A stretch of DNA of 64,000 nt from Lichenostomus cassidix. Taxonomy: Eukaryota > Chordata > Aves > Passeriformes > Meliphagidae. The notes under the pieces are model-generated. The model was not told the DNA's origin. It saw only the letters and a program-made list of their open reading frames with translations, and searched no databases. The stretch covers positions 51,256,561 through 51,320,560 of the forward strand of contig CM039179.1 in the NCBI GenBank assembly GCA_008360975.2. Reading direction: 5' to 3'. Positions 13,546-23,944 of the stretch are shown here, piece after piece (positions within the stretch are counted from its first letter, which is position 1; each line of letters starts with the position of its first letter). The position numbers were made by a program, and so were the translations under genes.

Positions 13546-14739
13546 TACATATATTTCAGCTCAAAGTGTACAAAACACTGGCAGTGCTACACTGTACCTC
13601 ACTGGTAGGTCCGTGTTTTTTATAACTCTGATGGATTTTTTCCATGCCTTTGGGGGAGAAGAAAGGATGTTTACAAGTGCAAAGCCTGGAATGGAGTTCT
13701 TTGGAGTCCTTTGTAGATAAAGGGAACCTAAATTTGGAGCAGTTTTCACCCATACTGATTTTGGAAGAAGAATTTACAATTAAATAGTGTCCCAAGTTAT
13801 GCTCAGCATTTCTCCTGGAAACAGCTAGATGTGTTGGTCCAAAACAGACACAGGGAGAAAATTAACAGGTAAGTGCATGGTCGGGAAATGACACTTTGGC
13901 TTACCTTCCTGCACTCTTACTTATATCAGAGACATTAGCAGGAGAAGATAGCAATTTATTTGCTACTTAAAAGATAACATTTTTTATCTTTATTCCCTTT
14001 TTTGTCTCTTGCTTTTGAATCTCAGTGAGAAGTAAACTGGCAAGTCTCTGCTCATTCACTTGTAAATTAATGAAAATATGTTAAGACCTTTCATCTTCAT
14101 TCTAATTTGAGACAGAATAGGCATGTTCAGTATATCACCATGCAGAAGAGAAGAAAGATTGTTGGGTGTAGGTATGGCAAAAGATCAATGCATTCAGTGT
14201 ATAATTTAATGCTCATAGGAAATGAGTTTATTCTTAATAATAGGAAGGTCTACTGTTTCAGTTTTGTTAATGAGAAAAGTCATAAAAGAGCTAGAATCTC
14301 AAATGAGAGAGAAATCTAAAAGAGGAAAAAGAAATCCTGATATTCACTTAATTGGTATATCAGAAAATAATACAATTCATTCCCAGTGGAGAAAAAGGTT
14401 CACATGTATTGCAGCAAAGTTTGCATGAAAAGAGAGTCATGTATCTCTCTATGCCATTGTGACTAACTGCTTCAATATTTTTCCCCCCTTTTTACACATT
14501 TTTGCAGCTGGATATAGTGGCAATCTAACAATAAAAAACTTATCATAATTTCCTTTTATCATTTCAAGCACAAATATAGCATAAAAAAGGTTTTTTCCCA
14601 AGTATAAGCACTTAAAGTACAGTTTTCTGTCTCAAACACTCTTGATGCCACAAAGGACTTTGCCATGAGATAAGCACAGAAGGGAGTGAGAGGATGGTGC
14701 TAACTCCGGACTTGGCAGAAATGAGATCTGATTGGCACA
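13546..14739. other. Non-coding stretch, no gene seen
   Basis: AT-rich, no recognised repeat family. The short frames here (up to about 79 codons) have no family resemblance. Confidence 0.5.
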
Positions 14740-15540
14740 TCCTGGTTAATGCATCCAGACAAAAAAATTTACACTGGCAAACCATGGAAAGAACCATACA
14801 CATTATATGCTCATACACATATCACTGGTGAAAGATCACCCCAAGTTATGGGACAGATGGCACTGGGACTACCAACGACCACTGAAGCCACCTCAAATAT
14901 GTCTCCCTGGATACCTGGAATTTGGACGGGAAGAAAAACCAACACAACAAGAACTCGAGGTAAGAGAAAGGTGCTACTACAGCTTGGCTGTTATGTCAGA
15001 CCTAGTGGGAGGTTAACAAAGGTGGGGGAGAAGAATGGATCGCTGATAATGGACACAAAGGGTGAAGAATTCAAGGGCCACAAGGAAAGCCAGCTCAGCA
15101 ACTACAATGAAATCAGCTTTGAATGGTTGAATGACAATTCTGGCAGAGCGAGATCACAACTTCTAATTTGGTTGGCCACCAACTGAGGCAAGCACCCACT
15201 CAAAGGAAGAAAAAGGCTGAGCATGGGACTAATTAGCATTAGAAGTGAGGGAATAATTTAAGCAATAAAATAAGAAAACTGTGTAGCCAATAAGCATTAA
15301 TTCCTTTGTTTGTTAAAATATAAAAATAGTGAAATTTTTGAATGACCCCCACCACCTAGAAGTCAGGGAGAAGGACCAAGAGGACACCGCTGCTGGTGGC
15401 TTTTTCCTGCTTGGACTCTGTCTCTACTTTTTCTATTTCTTCCAGTCTTTCTACCTCACAATCATCGTAAAATAAATTCTGGACAATTGACTTTGGCGTA
15501 TGGTCTAGTTTGCATTTAATTCAGGCTGAGACATCTCTCA
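14740..15540 (+). mobile_element. Unclassified element with LTR-like signals, possible ERV 3' end
   Basis: The right half has the order of signals expected of a 3' LTR: a purine tract at about 15202-15216 (aaaggaagaaaaagg), then a TG at 15218, a TATAAAAA box at 15319-15326, and an AATAAA at 15471-15476 about 150 bases later, followed by a possible CA end near 15540 or 15513. The left half contains a 145-codon open frame (14749-15186) that ends just before the purine tract, where env or another 3' gene would sit. I do not recognise that protein, and its basic, low-complexity look does not prove it is viral. No 5' LTR, primer-binding site or target duplication was found. It could equally be a different repeat or single-copy DNA. 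Confidence 0.3.
15319..15476 (+). promoter_or_regulatory. TATA box and polyadenylation signal of the putative LTR
   Basis: TATAAAAA at 15319-15326 and AATAAA at 15471-15476 are spaced as in retroviral LTRs, where R lies between them. This is suggestive only. Confidence 0.3.
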
Positions 15541-18500
15541 ATAATGTGATTTTAACACTAAGTGTTTAAGTATTGGTGGTTTTTGGCATAACAGGTGGCA
15601 TTAACCTAATCTTAGACTAAAACAAATTAAACTACCTTACTATCAACTAATCAAACTCAGCTAGACCTCCTAGTTTTTCTTCCTGAGGATTAAGAAAAGA
15701 GACCTTACCAACATGTAATTCATACTATCTTCAAATTATTTCAAAGTTGTTTAGAAAAGTAATTAATTTATAGGTGTCTCCAATGTCTACACAGTCTAAA
15801 TTTTTGAGATTAATCATATGTCCTTAATCCTTGCAAATGGGATAATATAAAACAAAATATGAGAAGCATGCAATCTAACTCATCTGATCAGATATCAACA
15901 TATATTTTAGGATTACATACACCAAATATTTTTTTCTTTTCTCTGACTAGGAAGGCAGCCCAGCTTTACTAGTTCAGATATAAGGCATCTTCATTTGGTG
16001 TCAATATCACATGAACGTTATTATTTGTAAAAATTAAGAAACTAAAAAAACATCTTGTTAGGTGAAAATTAGGGGTCTTTGTTTTTGGTGTTTTTTACAT
16101 GGAGTCTCAGCTTCAGTCATTGAATTTCCATTCCCTCTGGAGGCAATGCAGCATGTAATTCTGCAGTTTTTATCAGAATGGCAATCTATCAGAAGCAAAA
16201 GAGTGATTTACTGATTAAAAAGTGCTAATAAAGTAAATAAATAAATATTTACACTCTCCTCACTGCCCTCTAAACACAGAAAATCAGTAAGGTAATTATT
16301 TTAGCTTTCTAGGTTCATTCTCACTTTTCTCTCTCAAAATCCCTGTCAGACAAGTAGACTTTGCTCTTCTCTAATTTCTTCAAAGGTTAAATATGTTTCA
16401 AATTTCCTTACTGAGTATGGAAAAACCAAAGAATATATAAATCAGCCTGATTCCCAAATTAAATTGTACAGAATCAGTTTTCGTAGAAATGAAAGACAAA
16501 AAATGTTCTGTGGCTAATTTTGTTTAGCCTAACAAGAGTCTTGCCTTAGGTAACAATAACAACTATATTCCCCAGCTTTGCTATGGGTTATGAGGGAATA
16601 TTGTTTTTCTTTGCACTTTTTTTTTTGTAAGAAAGGTCATTTAAAGCACAGCTAATCAATTTATATAAGATCCTTTGAGTCAGAAAGTAAATAATGTAGT
16701 ACCCTCATCCCAATAAATCTTTATCATCCCAGTTACTGAATTCTTCCTTCCCTTGGGTATCAATTGCTTGGTTGCAGCATTTTTTTGCCCTAATGCTTCA
16801 TCACATGCCTTGTTTTTGCACATTTATTAAAAAGCTTCTTTCTATTAGAAAGAAAATTAGAAAGTCATCTGCAACTAAATTAGCAAATACTTAATTGACT
16901 GTCTGCCTCACTTCCTACCACACTTCTTACTACTCTTCTAGAGACTTTTTTTCTTACTTGCTTATATACTTTTAACCTTTTTAATTATCATGTCTATATT
17001 CCCCGTGATTTTTTCTATTAGCACTTCTTGAAAGTATGTTCAATCACATAACATCTCATATTTCTCTCAATCCGTTCTTGCTATTTACAGGACTATTAAA
17101 AAAGCTATTTGCTTTCCAAACTCTGTATCTAAGAAAACATTTTTTCCCCCATATAGTTATTTGTGGACATAGATATTGTTTGGAGTTTTGGGATAGAATC
17201 TTTTATTAGTGGAGAATAGTACACTTTGTTTTCACAGTGTCCAGTTATTTTGGCCTTGGTATCTAGCTGCAGGTATCTTTCCAGTAGAAGCTATTTCTTA
17301 AAGGTATTTAAGTCTTCTAGTAGAAGGGAATTCTGATAGGCATTGCAGGCTAAGTAAGAATAAATAAACAAAACTAAATGATTATTCAGTATTTTTTTCT
17401 ATTTCCACCCTAAATATTTCAATACCATGCAGTTTATCTTCCCACTAAAAATGAAATTACTATTTTTTAGCTAGGGATAAAAAATTAAAGTGTAGATTTG
17501 TGTTGTATTACTAAATGTGGTCCTGCAGCATTACAGTCATTGCAAATTTTGACAACAGCTCTCCTGAGCATTCACATGAGGCCATCTGCTCGTGAAATGA
17601 AAAAGCTTTCTTTGTAAACGCAAGGTGACAGCTGGAGGTGAGTTGTCTTTTGACAAGTGGAAGACAGTGGTGTTTTGAGATCAAGCAGATATGCCTCTAA
17701 TCAAACATGCTGCAAATAGGTCTTTCTCAATATGGTCTACATATTGATGTGTAATTTTTATGTATTGGTAAAATACCATTTTAAGACCTCACCTGCCATT
17801 ATCTTACTCCCTTTGTCAGTCTATCATTTCATTTCAAACAGGATAATAAGTGCTTTAAATAATATATGTTTTTAGGGTGGTATAAATCACTTAAATTGCT
17901 ATAAGAAAACCTCCTGGCTTGGAAACAAAACCATACTTTTCCCCAGTGGAAGCTGACATTATGATCAGCATGAAAAAAAGAGACATCTAGTCTTAATAAG
18001 ACTTAAACAAATTGAAAAGCATTTGTTTTCAGACTGCCATCTTCTCTTTCCAGCTGCCCACAGAAACAGAATCCCAGAAGTATTCCCAGTGAAGCACATC
18101 AGGCAGGAGCCTGAAAAACTACTCAAAGCCTAGTAAAATGACTTAATACAGACCTCTGCAAAGTACATGTAATGGAATTTTTCTACTACCATTCCTTTTC
18201 CTGGTTTACATCATAGTTATCCCATGTTCTTAATTTATAAAAGTGCTCTTTTCACTGTATATCTAGTGTGCACTTCTTATTAAAGTATTATAAAACCATG
18301 AACATGCAGCTCTGGGAGTTATTGATACTACCCAAATCATATATGTAAATACACTTCCTATCTCTTTAATATATCAACTGTATCACCTTTCAAAACGTTT
18401 AAGAGAGCATCCTATATTTTGCGGGTGGAATCTTTTGGCTTTCATTAGGTTCCTGTCATTAGACATTATGAAAAGCTTTCTTTAAGTCAAATGTAATTAA

Positions 18501-19014
18501 ATCCACTATAAAGCCTGTAATGTTGTTCAAAAGTTAAAACACATAAAAACATTTAGGTCAAACACAGTCTTTAAGAGTAATGACTATAATCTCAGAACTG
18601 TTATAACTTTCCACTTAATTTATATTTCTCCCTAAAATAACAATTACTGTGGCCATTATATTTCACCTATTATGTCAGAAATGGTTCCTATGGAATAATA
18701 AATTGGTCAATAGAAAAATATTCAGAAAATATAGAAAATATAGAAAATATCAAAATGGAATATTTGAAGCCTGAAAGAGAAGTGTTTCTAAGCTACCCAA
18801 TTCCTGGTAGGAATCAGGAAAGGAAGAACTTTGTGGTTTAGACCTCAAAATTATTGCTAAAAATTGTATTCAGGTTGGAGCCATCACAAATTGCAATACA
18901 GAATTCCCTTTCCTGTTAGCATAGTCAGCCTATTCTTTAAAAAAAAAAATTGATCAACAGACAGACTGTGGAAGTTATGATTGCTTTTGGATAAAATCAG
19001 ATAAATAAATAAGG
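15541..19014. other. AT-rich non-coding stretch
   Basis: No CR1, LTR or gene seen. The interval 17515-17715 stands out as mixed-composition sequence rich in transcription-factor-like words (see findings). A three-unit AGAAAATAT repeat lies at 18724-18750. Confidence 0.5.
18724..18750. repeat. (AGAAAATAT)3 tandem repeat
   Basis: Three perfect adjacent 9-bp units, with a degraded fourth following. Not linked to any element. Confidence 0.85.
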
Positions 19015-19015
19015 T

Positions 19016-19140
19016 GTAGAGTCAAAAGACCATCTGGTCCAGCCTTTCATAGAAAAAGGGGCTTAGATAAGATTATCAAAAAGGGAGCCTAGATGAGATT
19101 ATTGGGTGCTAAAATGAGAATAGCACAGTTCTGCTCAGTT
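19016..19140 (-). mobile_element. Decayed CR1 3' UTR remnant with a 25-bp duplication
   Basis: Words such as 'gaccatctggtccagcc' and 'gagcctagatgagattat' match the minus-strand 3' UTR of a CR1 subfamily. The word containing 'ctagatgagattat' is present twice side by side (19053-19077 and 19078-19102) with a few differences, a local tandem duplication. Beyond about 19110 the match fades. The remnant is old and short, so confidence is moderate. Confidence 0.45.
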
Positions 19141-19655
19141 TATTGATCATCTTTGGACATGAACCTTGTCAAATTCCTTTTGGAAATCATAGACTTTATC
19201 AGATTGATCATGTTTATATCAGCTGGATTTCTTGACAGATCCTGGAAAATTGGTCCTACAGCTGTAACGACTCTATTCTTCTTTTCCAATGCAATGTCGC
19301 ATATAACTTTTATAGATATAATTTCACTCAAACTTAACATGTGAATGTGTTTTTAAATTACAGTTGTCACAAAAGTACTAATAACATAGCTGTAAGAAGA
19401 ACTGCTTAGAGATTCCCTGATGGCATCTCAGAGCACCTTTCTAGAATTTTGCTTCATTATGTTAAAAAATTTAGCTGGCTCATTCCAAGTGCATGAAGAA
19501 CTTCTTAAATAACATTGAGAAGAAAACTGGAGTGAGCTGTTTTGAGTCTCAACTGTGCCTCTTTGCCCTGCCTATGCTGTCATTTTTGACACCAGTCTCA
19601 TCTTCACTGTAGCCTGTTCTTGTTTCTCTCTAAAATGTCTCAAGTGGATATACAA

Positions 19656-19795
19656 AAAAGACAGACTACAGGGTGGAAGGGACATTAGGATGCCAATACT
19701 GGTCCAACCTCCCAGGTCAAACTTTGAAGTCCATTTAGATTACTCAGGTCATATTCATCAGATGTTTGAAAAATTCCTAGCCTCCTTCAGAAACA
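19656..19795 (-). mobile_element. Decayed CR1 3' UTR remnant, minus
   Basis: 'gggtggaagggacatt', 'ctggtccaacctccc' and 'caactttgaagtcc...tagattactcagg' follow the order of the minus-strand CR1 3' UTR. No intact terminal repeat remains. It lies about 0.6 kb from another CR1 remnant of the same orientation; they may be separate insertions. Confidence 0.45.
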
Positions 19796-20577
19796 TGTTT
19801 CAGATTTTTAATTATTTTTTTGGCTAAAAACCCTACAGCTTTCTGAGTTTTATGTTCCAGAGTCTGTTGCTGGATGTGTAAATAATACACATGTATTATT
19901 TGTATAGATCACTCCTAATTAACAGCTCTATAAATTCCACTGTTTTGGATTAGTGACTCACACATAAGAACCTAATGTCACAATATGCCTTAAAGCTATT
20001 GACAGCAACTACGTGAACCAAAGTTTTCTCAGAGGACACATATAGGATCTGTATTCATCTTCAATGGCAGCTATTGGAGAAGTAAGGTAACCAAGGTGCC
20101 CTCAAGTGACAATTGGTACCTTGTGTGTGCACAACTCAATCAAATACATTAACTGTATTGTTGTTGTTCCTTTGACTATACTCAGACTTTAGACACAGAG
20201 CTCACTTAAAGAAACACAGATTTAGACATGGCCTGCAGACAGGTGTCTGCACCTGAGAACTGAATCCCAACTTCAAAGAGAGATGTCTGGAACCTGAAAT
20301 ATAGTCCTATTCTAGCCATCTGATTTCCCAATTGTTTTCTATTTTGCCTGAAAATAATATTATTTTTTAAGTAAAGGAGTATAAATTCTGCCAGTAATCT
20401 GGCATCTTGGAAAACAGACAGAAAACCTAGGGACTCGTTGTTTCCACTTAGAGGGAAATTGATCTTCCTAAATATCTCTTTCTGAAGTAAGTTCTCATTG
20501 CTTCGGTTAAACCCAATTTCAAAATTACTTTTGAAACTAAGAATGAGACAGCTTGAAATAACCATAAACAAAAAAAT
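19796..20577. other. Non-coding stretch, no gene seen
   Basis: No repeat or gene recognised. A 121-codon minus-strand frame (20206-20571) has no family resemblance and is probably chance. Confidence 0.5.
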
Positions 20578-20860
20578 TGTCCACCTTCAAGGGGGACACC
20601 ATTAGCAGTCATGCTCTGTTGAGTGGGGTGGCACTGCAGGGTGCAATACTCAGGGTGACAAGGCAGAGACCACACTTTGGCTGTGTGAACATGAGCCCAA
20701 GAAGTGCTTTCTCAGCCGTGCATGTGTCAGGAAGGTGCTGGGAGTGGCAGCAGGGCATTCAGTCAGGGGCTCTTATCTCCAGCAGGAAGGGTAAGCATGG
20801 AGGGAAACCCCCTCTCCCAGGCAATGGGATACTGGTAACCTTCATGATCTGTATCTCTGT
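20578..20860. other. Unexplained GC-rich block
   Basis: This stretch is clearly richer in G+C than the AT-rich DNA on either side and has sharp edges. It starts with TG (20578) and is followed by a GT-rich run (20863-20884) and, near 21040-21058, by clustered AATAAA words. That order is faintly LTR-like, but I could not find a target duplication or recognise a family. It could be an old LTR, another repeat, or a regulatory element. The frames over it on both strands are not recognisable proteins. Confidence 0.35.
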
Positions 20861-22706
20861 GTGAATGAGTGTGTGTGTATGTGTGACTGAGAGACAGAGA
20901 GAAGGTCGTTGGCTACAGGAAGGTGTTTAGAAGTATGTGTTTATTGACTTTTTAAAATGTCTAGTACTATGGTTTATCTCCTGTATTGTTGTTATCGATT
21001 TTGGCTGTGTATTCACGAATTGCTTGTTAATGACTTGTCACAAATAAATCAATAAATCATTTAGATCATGATTTTGTTTAAATTGCATGAACTTAGAAAT
21101 TTTTACTTGTGACAGATAATCTGAGGTTCTCAGATTTTTGTTGTGGAGAGCTAGAAAACCTTATTAATTTTTTGCCTCTAAAAATGGTCTTTGATTTCAT
21201 AGGATGCAAACATAAATATTGTCTGCCATGTCAGACTCCAATACTGTAAAGTGCAACTCTTGACATTTCTTAGAACATTAGTTATACAGATCTGTCTTTC
21301 AGTACAGTAAAAAAAAGAATGTTTTTCATTACAGGCCCTATTTAATAGCTTGCCCAATGGCATGCTCCCCAGCCCCAAACAAATCCAGAAGTGTCATGAA
21401 TTACAGCTCTATTTGTACCTCTTGGAAAACACTGTGGCATTTTAAATAATGTTATACATCTCCATTTGGACAACTCACCAAGCTCTCTATAAACACTTAA
21501 AGTAGGACCATTTACACACGACAAAGATTTCTGTAGAATGAGAGCTCTCAGCTGGATACAGACTCATGTAAAGAATTACTGAGAAATTGATTCAAACTGT
21601 ATTGTGGAAATACTAGGAACAAAATCAGCACAACCAAATCAGTATGTGGAAAAAACTTGCTACTGATCTTGAGAAAGAAAGAGCAACAAAATGGGAAGAT
21701 TGTGACAAACACTGAATGAACTGTAGGTGCACCTAATGTTTTTCTTCCTGTAGTGATATGCTTCATAAGCTAAATTTCAAAAAGAAAACATTTTTTTTTA
21801 ATTTGTGATAAAATTTGTTAGGTTTAAAAAAAATCACAGGAATATATAATAGCCCCTGCAAAAGTAAGATCCTAATTACTCAATATGAGAAAATCCACAA
21901 GATATTATCACACCATCTAGTTTTGCAAAACCCTTTTAATCACAAGCTCTTTTATGAGGCATAGGCTCTTATTAAACTCAAACCTAAATCTATCAAAGAT
22001 AGCTGGTTTGTCAAATTGGGAAATCCGTATGTAAGTATTTAGTCAGGATTTGAGGTACAATTCTTTGAGTTTCATTTAGTATAAGAGAGCTATAAAAAAA
22101 ATTTGGGGTAGAAGAAAATGACTTAAATTGCACGGCTCTATCTTTGGTTGTATTAGAGGTATTTGAATATTCATTTGTCAGACTCGGTACTCACATCACA
22201 TACTTTCATACGTGCAAAGGTTTTCTCCGGTCTGAAATGCTCAAAATACACTTCATACCATGTTGTATTTGAAAACGGGATGTATTCTGTATTGCTTCTT
22301 TAAGACACAAGATGCAGGGAAGCTCAACAGAGGGGAAGAAGAGGCAAAGGTAGTTTTTTGCCCAGGTTTTGCCTGCTCTGCAGACTCACATAAGTGCTGG
22401 TCCTCACAAAAGCTTTTACATTCTCACCCAGCTGCTTTGCATTTCAGATTCACTTTACAATAAAGCACTTCAGCTACACTTTTTCCACCCTGATATGTGA
22501 CTTCCCATACAGTTCTGGGCAAGAGAAACTACAGTGAGAAAAAGATAAAGTTTTTCCCCTCTAGCTCTGGAGAACTATAATTTGCTAATCCCATGTATAG
22601 GAATACAGTAATGAGAATTAAAAGTAAAGCGTTTGTAAATTTACTATTTCATCAGTAAAATATCCACTCATGTTCACCATCTTATTTGGAATGCCAAATA
22701 AAATAG
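20861..22706. other. Non-coding stretch, no gene seen
   Basis: Begins with a short GT-rich run (20863-20884), otherwise AT-rich unique-looking DNA with no element that I can support. Confidence 0.5.
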
Positions 22707-22945
22707 CCTTCCTTCCTTCCTTCCTTCCTTCCTTCCTTCCTTCCTTCCTTCCTTCCTTCCTTCCTTCCTTCCTTCCTTCCTTCCTTTCTTCCTTCCTTCC
22801 TTCCTTCCTTCCTTCCTTCCTTCCTTCCTTCCTTCCTTCCTTCCTTCCTTCCTTCCTTCCTTCCTCTCTTCCTCTCTTCCTCTCTTTCCCTCTCTTTCCC
22901 TCTCTTTCTCTCTCTTTCTCTCTCTTTCTCTCTCTTTCTCTTTTT
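22707..22945 (+). repeat. 239-nt pure pyrimidine microsatellite, (CTTC)n grading to (CTCTTT)n
   Basis: Every base on the plus strand from 22707 to 22945 is C or T. The first about 155 bases are CTTC repeats broken by a single C-to-T change near 22786. Then come TTCCTCTC units, TTTCCCTCTC units and finally TTTCTCTC units. An open frame across it (22670-22957) encodes only Leu-Pro-Ser-Phe repeats and is an artefact. Mirror-symmetric homopyrimidine DNA of this type can form triplex (H-DNA) structures; that is known for such tracts, not shown here. Confidence 0.95.
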
Positions 22946-23420
22946 AATTTTTTTTAATTGTATTTCTTGTTAGGGACTGATAATCAGTTAAAACAACAGT
23001 GAAGTTTAATAAGAGCAGTAGTAAAACTCAACATGGAATTAAGGTGCTTATATGATCAATTGTGAAATATTGATCTATGCAAGCTATCATTACCCTGTAC
23101 TGTTAAAAATATTTTTAAAATACTTTTAAAAAGTGCTATATTCAGGAAACAGCTTCAAAACATTGGCATCCTGAAAATAAAGCAGAATATAAATTTTTCA
23201 TGGGTCCTAAAGAGACTTTTTACATATGGTGAATTTCACCTTTGATGAAGTCCTTCTTAAATTGTTTTGGCTGTGGCAAGTGTGCGATAGACTGATTTTG
23301 CTCAAAATTTTCCAGTAATTAAAAACATTACAAGGTTTGCCCACATTAAGTCAATAATGTGTCATCTAAGCTGATAGAGATTTTCTGTTTCCTTCCATTG
23401 GTATATGACAGGAAAATAAA
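22946..23420. other. Non-coding stretch before the first solo LTR
   Basis: AT-rich, nothing recognised. Confidence 0.5.
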
Positions 23421-23426
23421 AATAGT

Positions 23427-23938
23427 TGTTGCAACGTGGAGTGTTGGGATTCCATGTGCTCCTTTGTCCCTCTGCTTTGTATCCCATTGGTTCATTTTGA
23501 AATATGCTCTGCTGTACCTCAAGACCTATTGGTGTGTACCCTCCTGCCCATCTTCCCTTTGTCCTCCTGGGACTGGCTCAGAGAGAGCCAGCCCCTGACC
23601 CCTCTCCTTCCCCTTAAAAGGCAGAGCCTGGACCAGCTCGAGGTCTTTCCATCTCTGGGCTGCTAGCATCTCCTCCCTGCCTTGTCTCCCTTCCCCCATC
23701 TCCTTCCCTGCACCCCTTTTCCTGTTACCCCAAATAAACATCCCTTGCAGAACAGAGATGGAGTCCAGTTCTTCCTTTGTCTCACGATATTCCTGTTGAA
23801 TTGACGCGGTTAGAAGACTGCCGCCATGACGCAGAACCTCGGGGGCCGCCCGCCCCGGATCCGGTGGGATTACACGAACCAGAGACCCGGTCCGGGGGGC
23901 AGCCGGCCTGTGCCGCCCTCTCGGACCATGACACAACA
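23427..23938 (+). mobile_element. Solo ERV LTR (copy 1), ERVK-like, with 6-bp target duplication
   Basis: The element starts TGTTGCAACG and ends ACAACA, is 512 bp long, and is flanked by the perfect 6-bp repeat AATAGT (23421-23426 and 23939-23944). Internal signals run in order: U3 with an inverted word (gactggctc/gagccagcc), a TATA-like TTAAAAGG (23614-23621), AATAAA (23733-23738), and a CpG-rich U5 (about 23805-23930). There is no internal viral sequence on either side, so it is a solo LTR left by recombination between the two LTRs of a provirus. A 6-bp duplication is typical of betaretrovirus-like (ERVK) and alpharetrovirus-like integrases. The 137-codon minus-strand frame over it is an artefact. 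It is a relative of the LTR at 26522. Confidence 0.9.
23614..23738 (+). promoter_or_regulatory. LTR copy 1 TATA-like box and AATAAA
   Basis: TTAAAAGG at 23614-23621 and AATAAA at 23733-23738 give an R region of roughly 90-110 bases. Whether it is active in the host is unknown. Confidence 0.6.
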
Positions 23939-23944
23939 AATAGT

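Noticed and set aside
22670..22957. Leu-Pro-Ser-Phe repeat protein
   Set aside because: Translation of a pyrimidine microsatellite.
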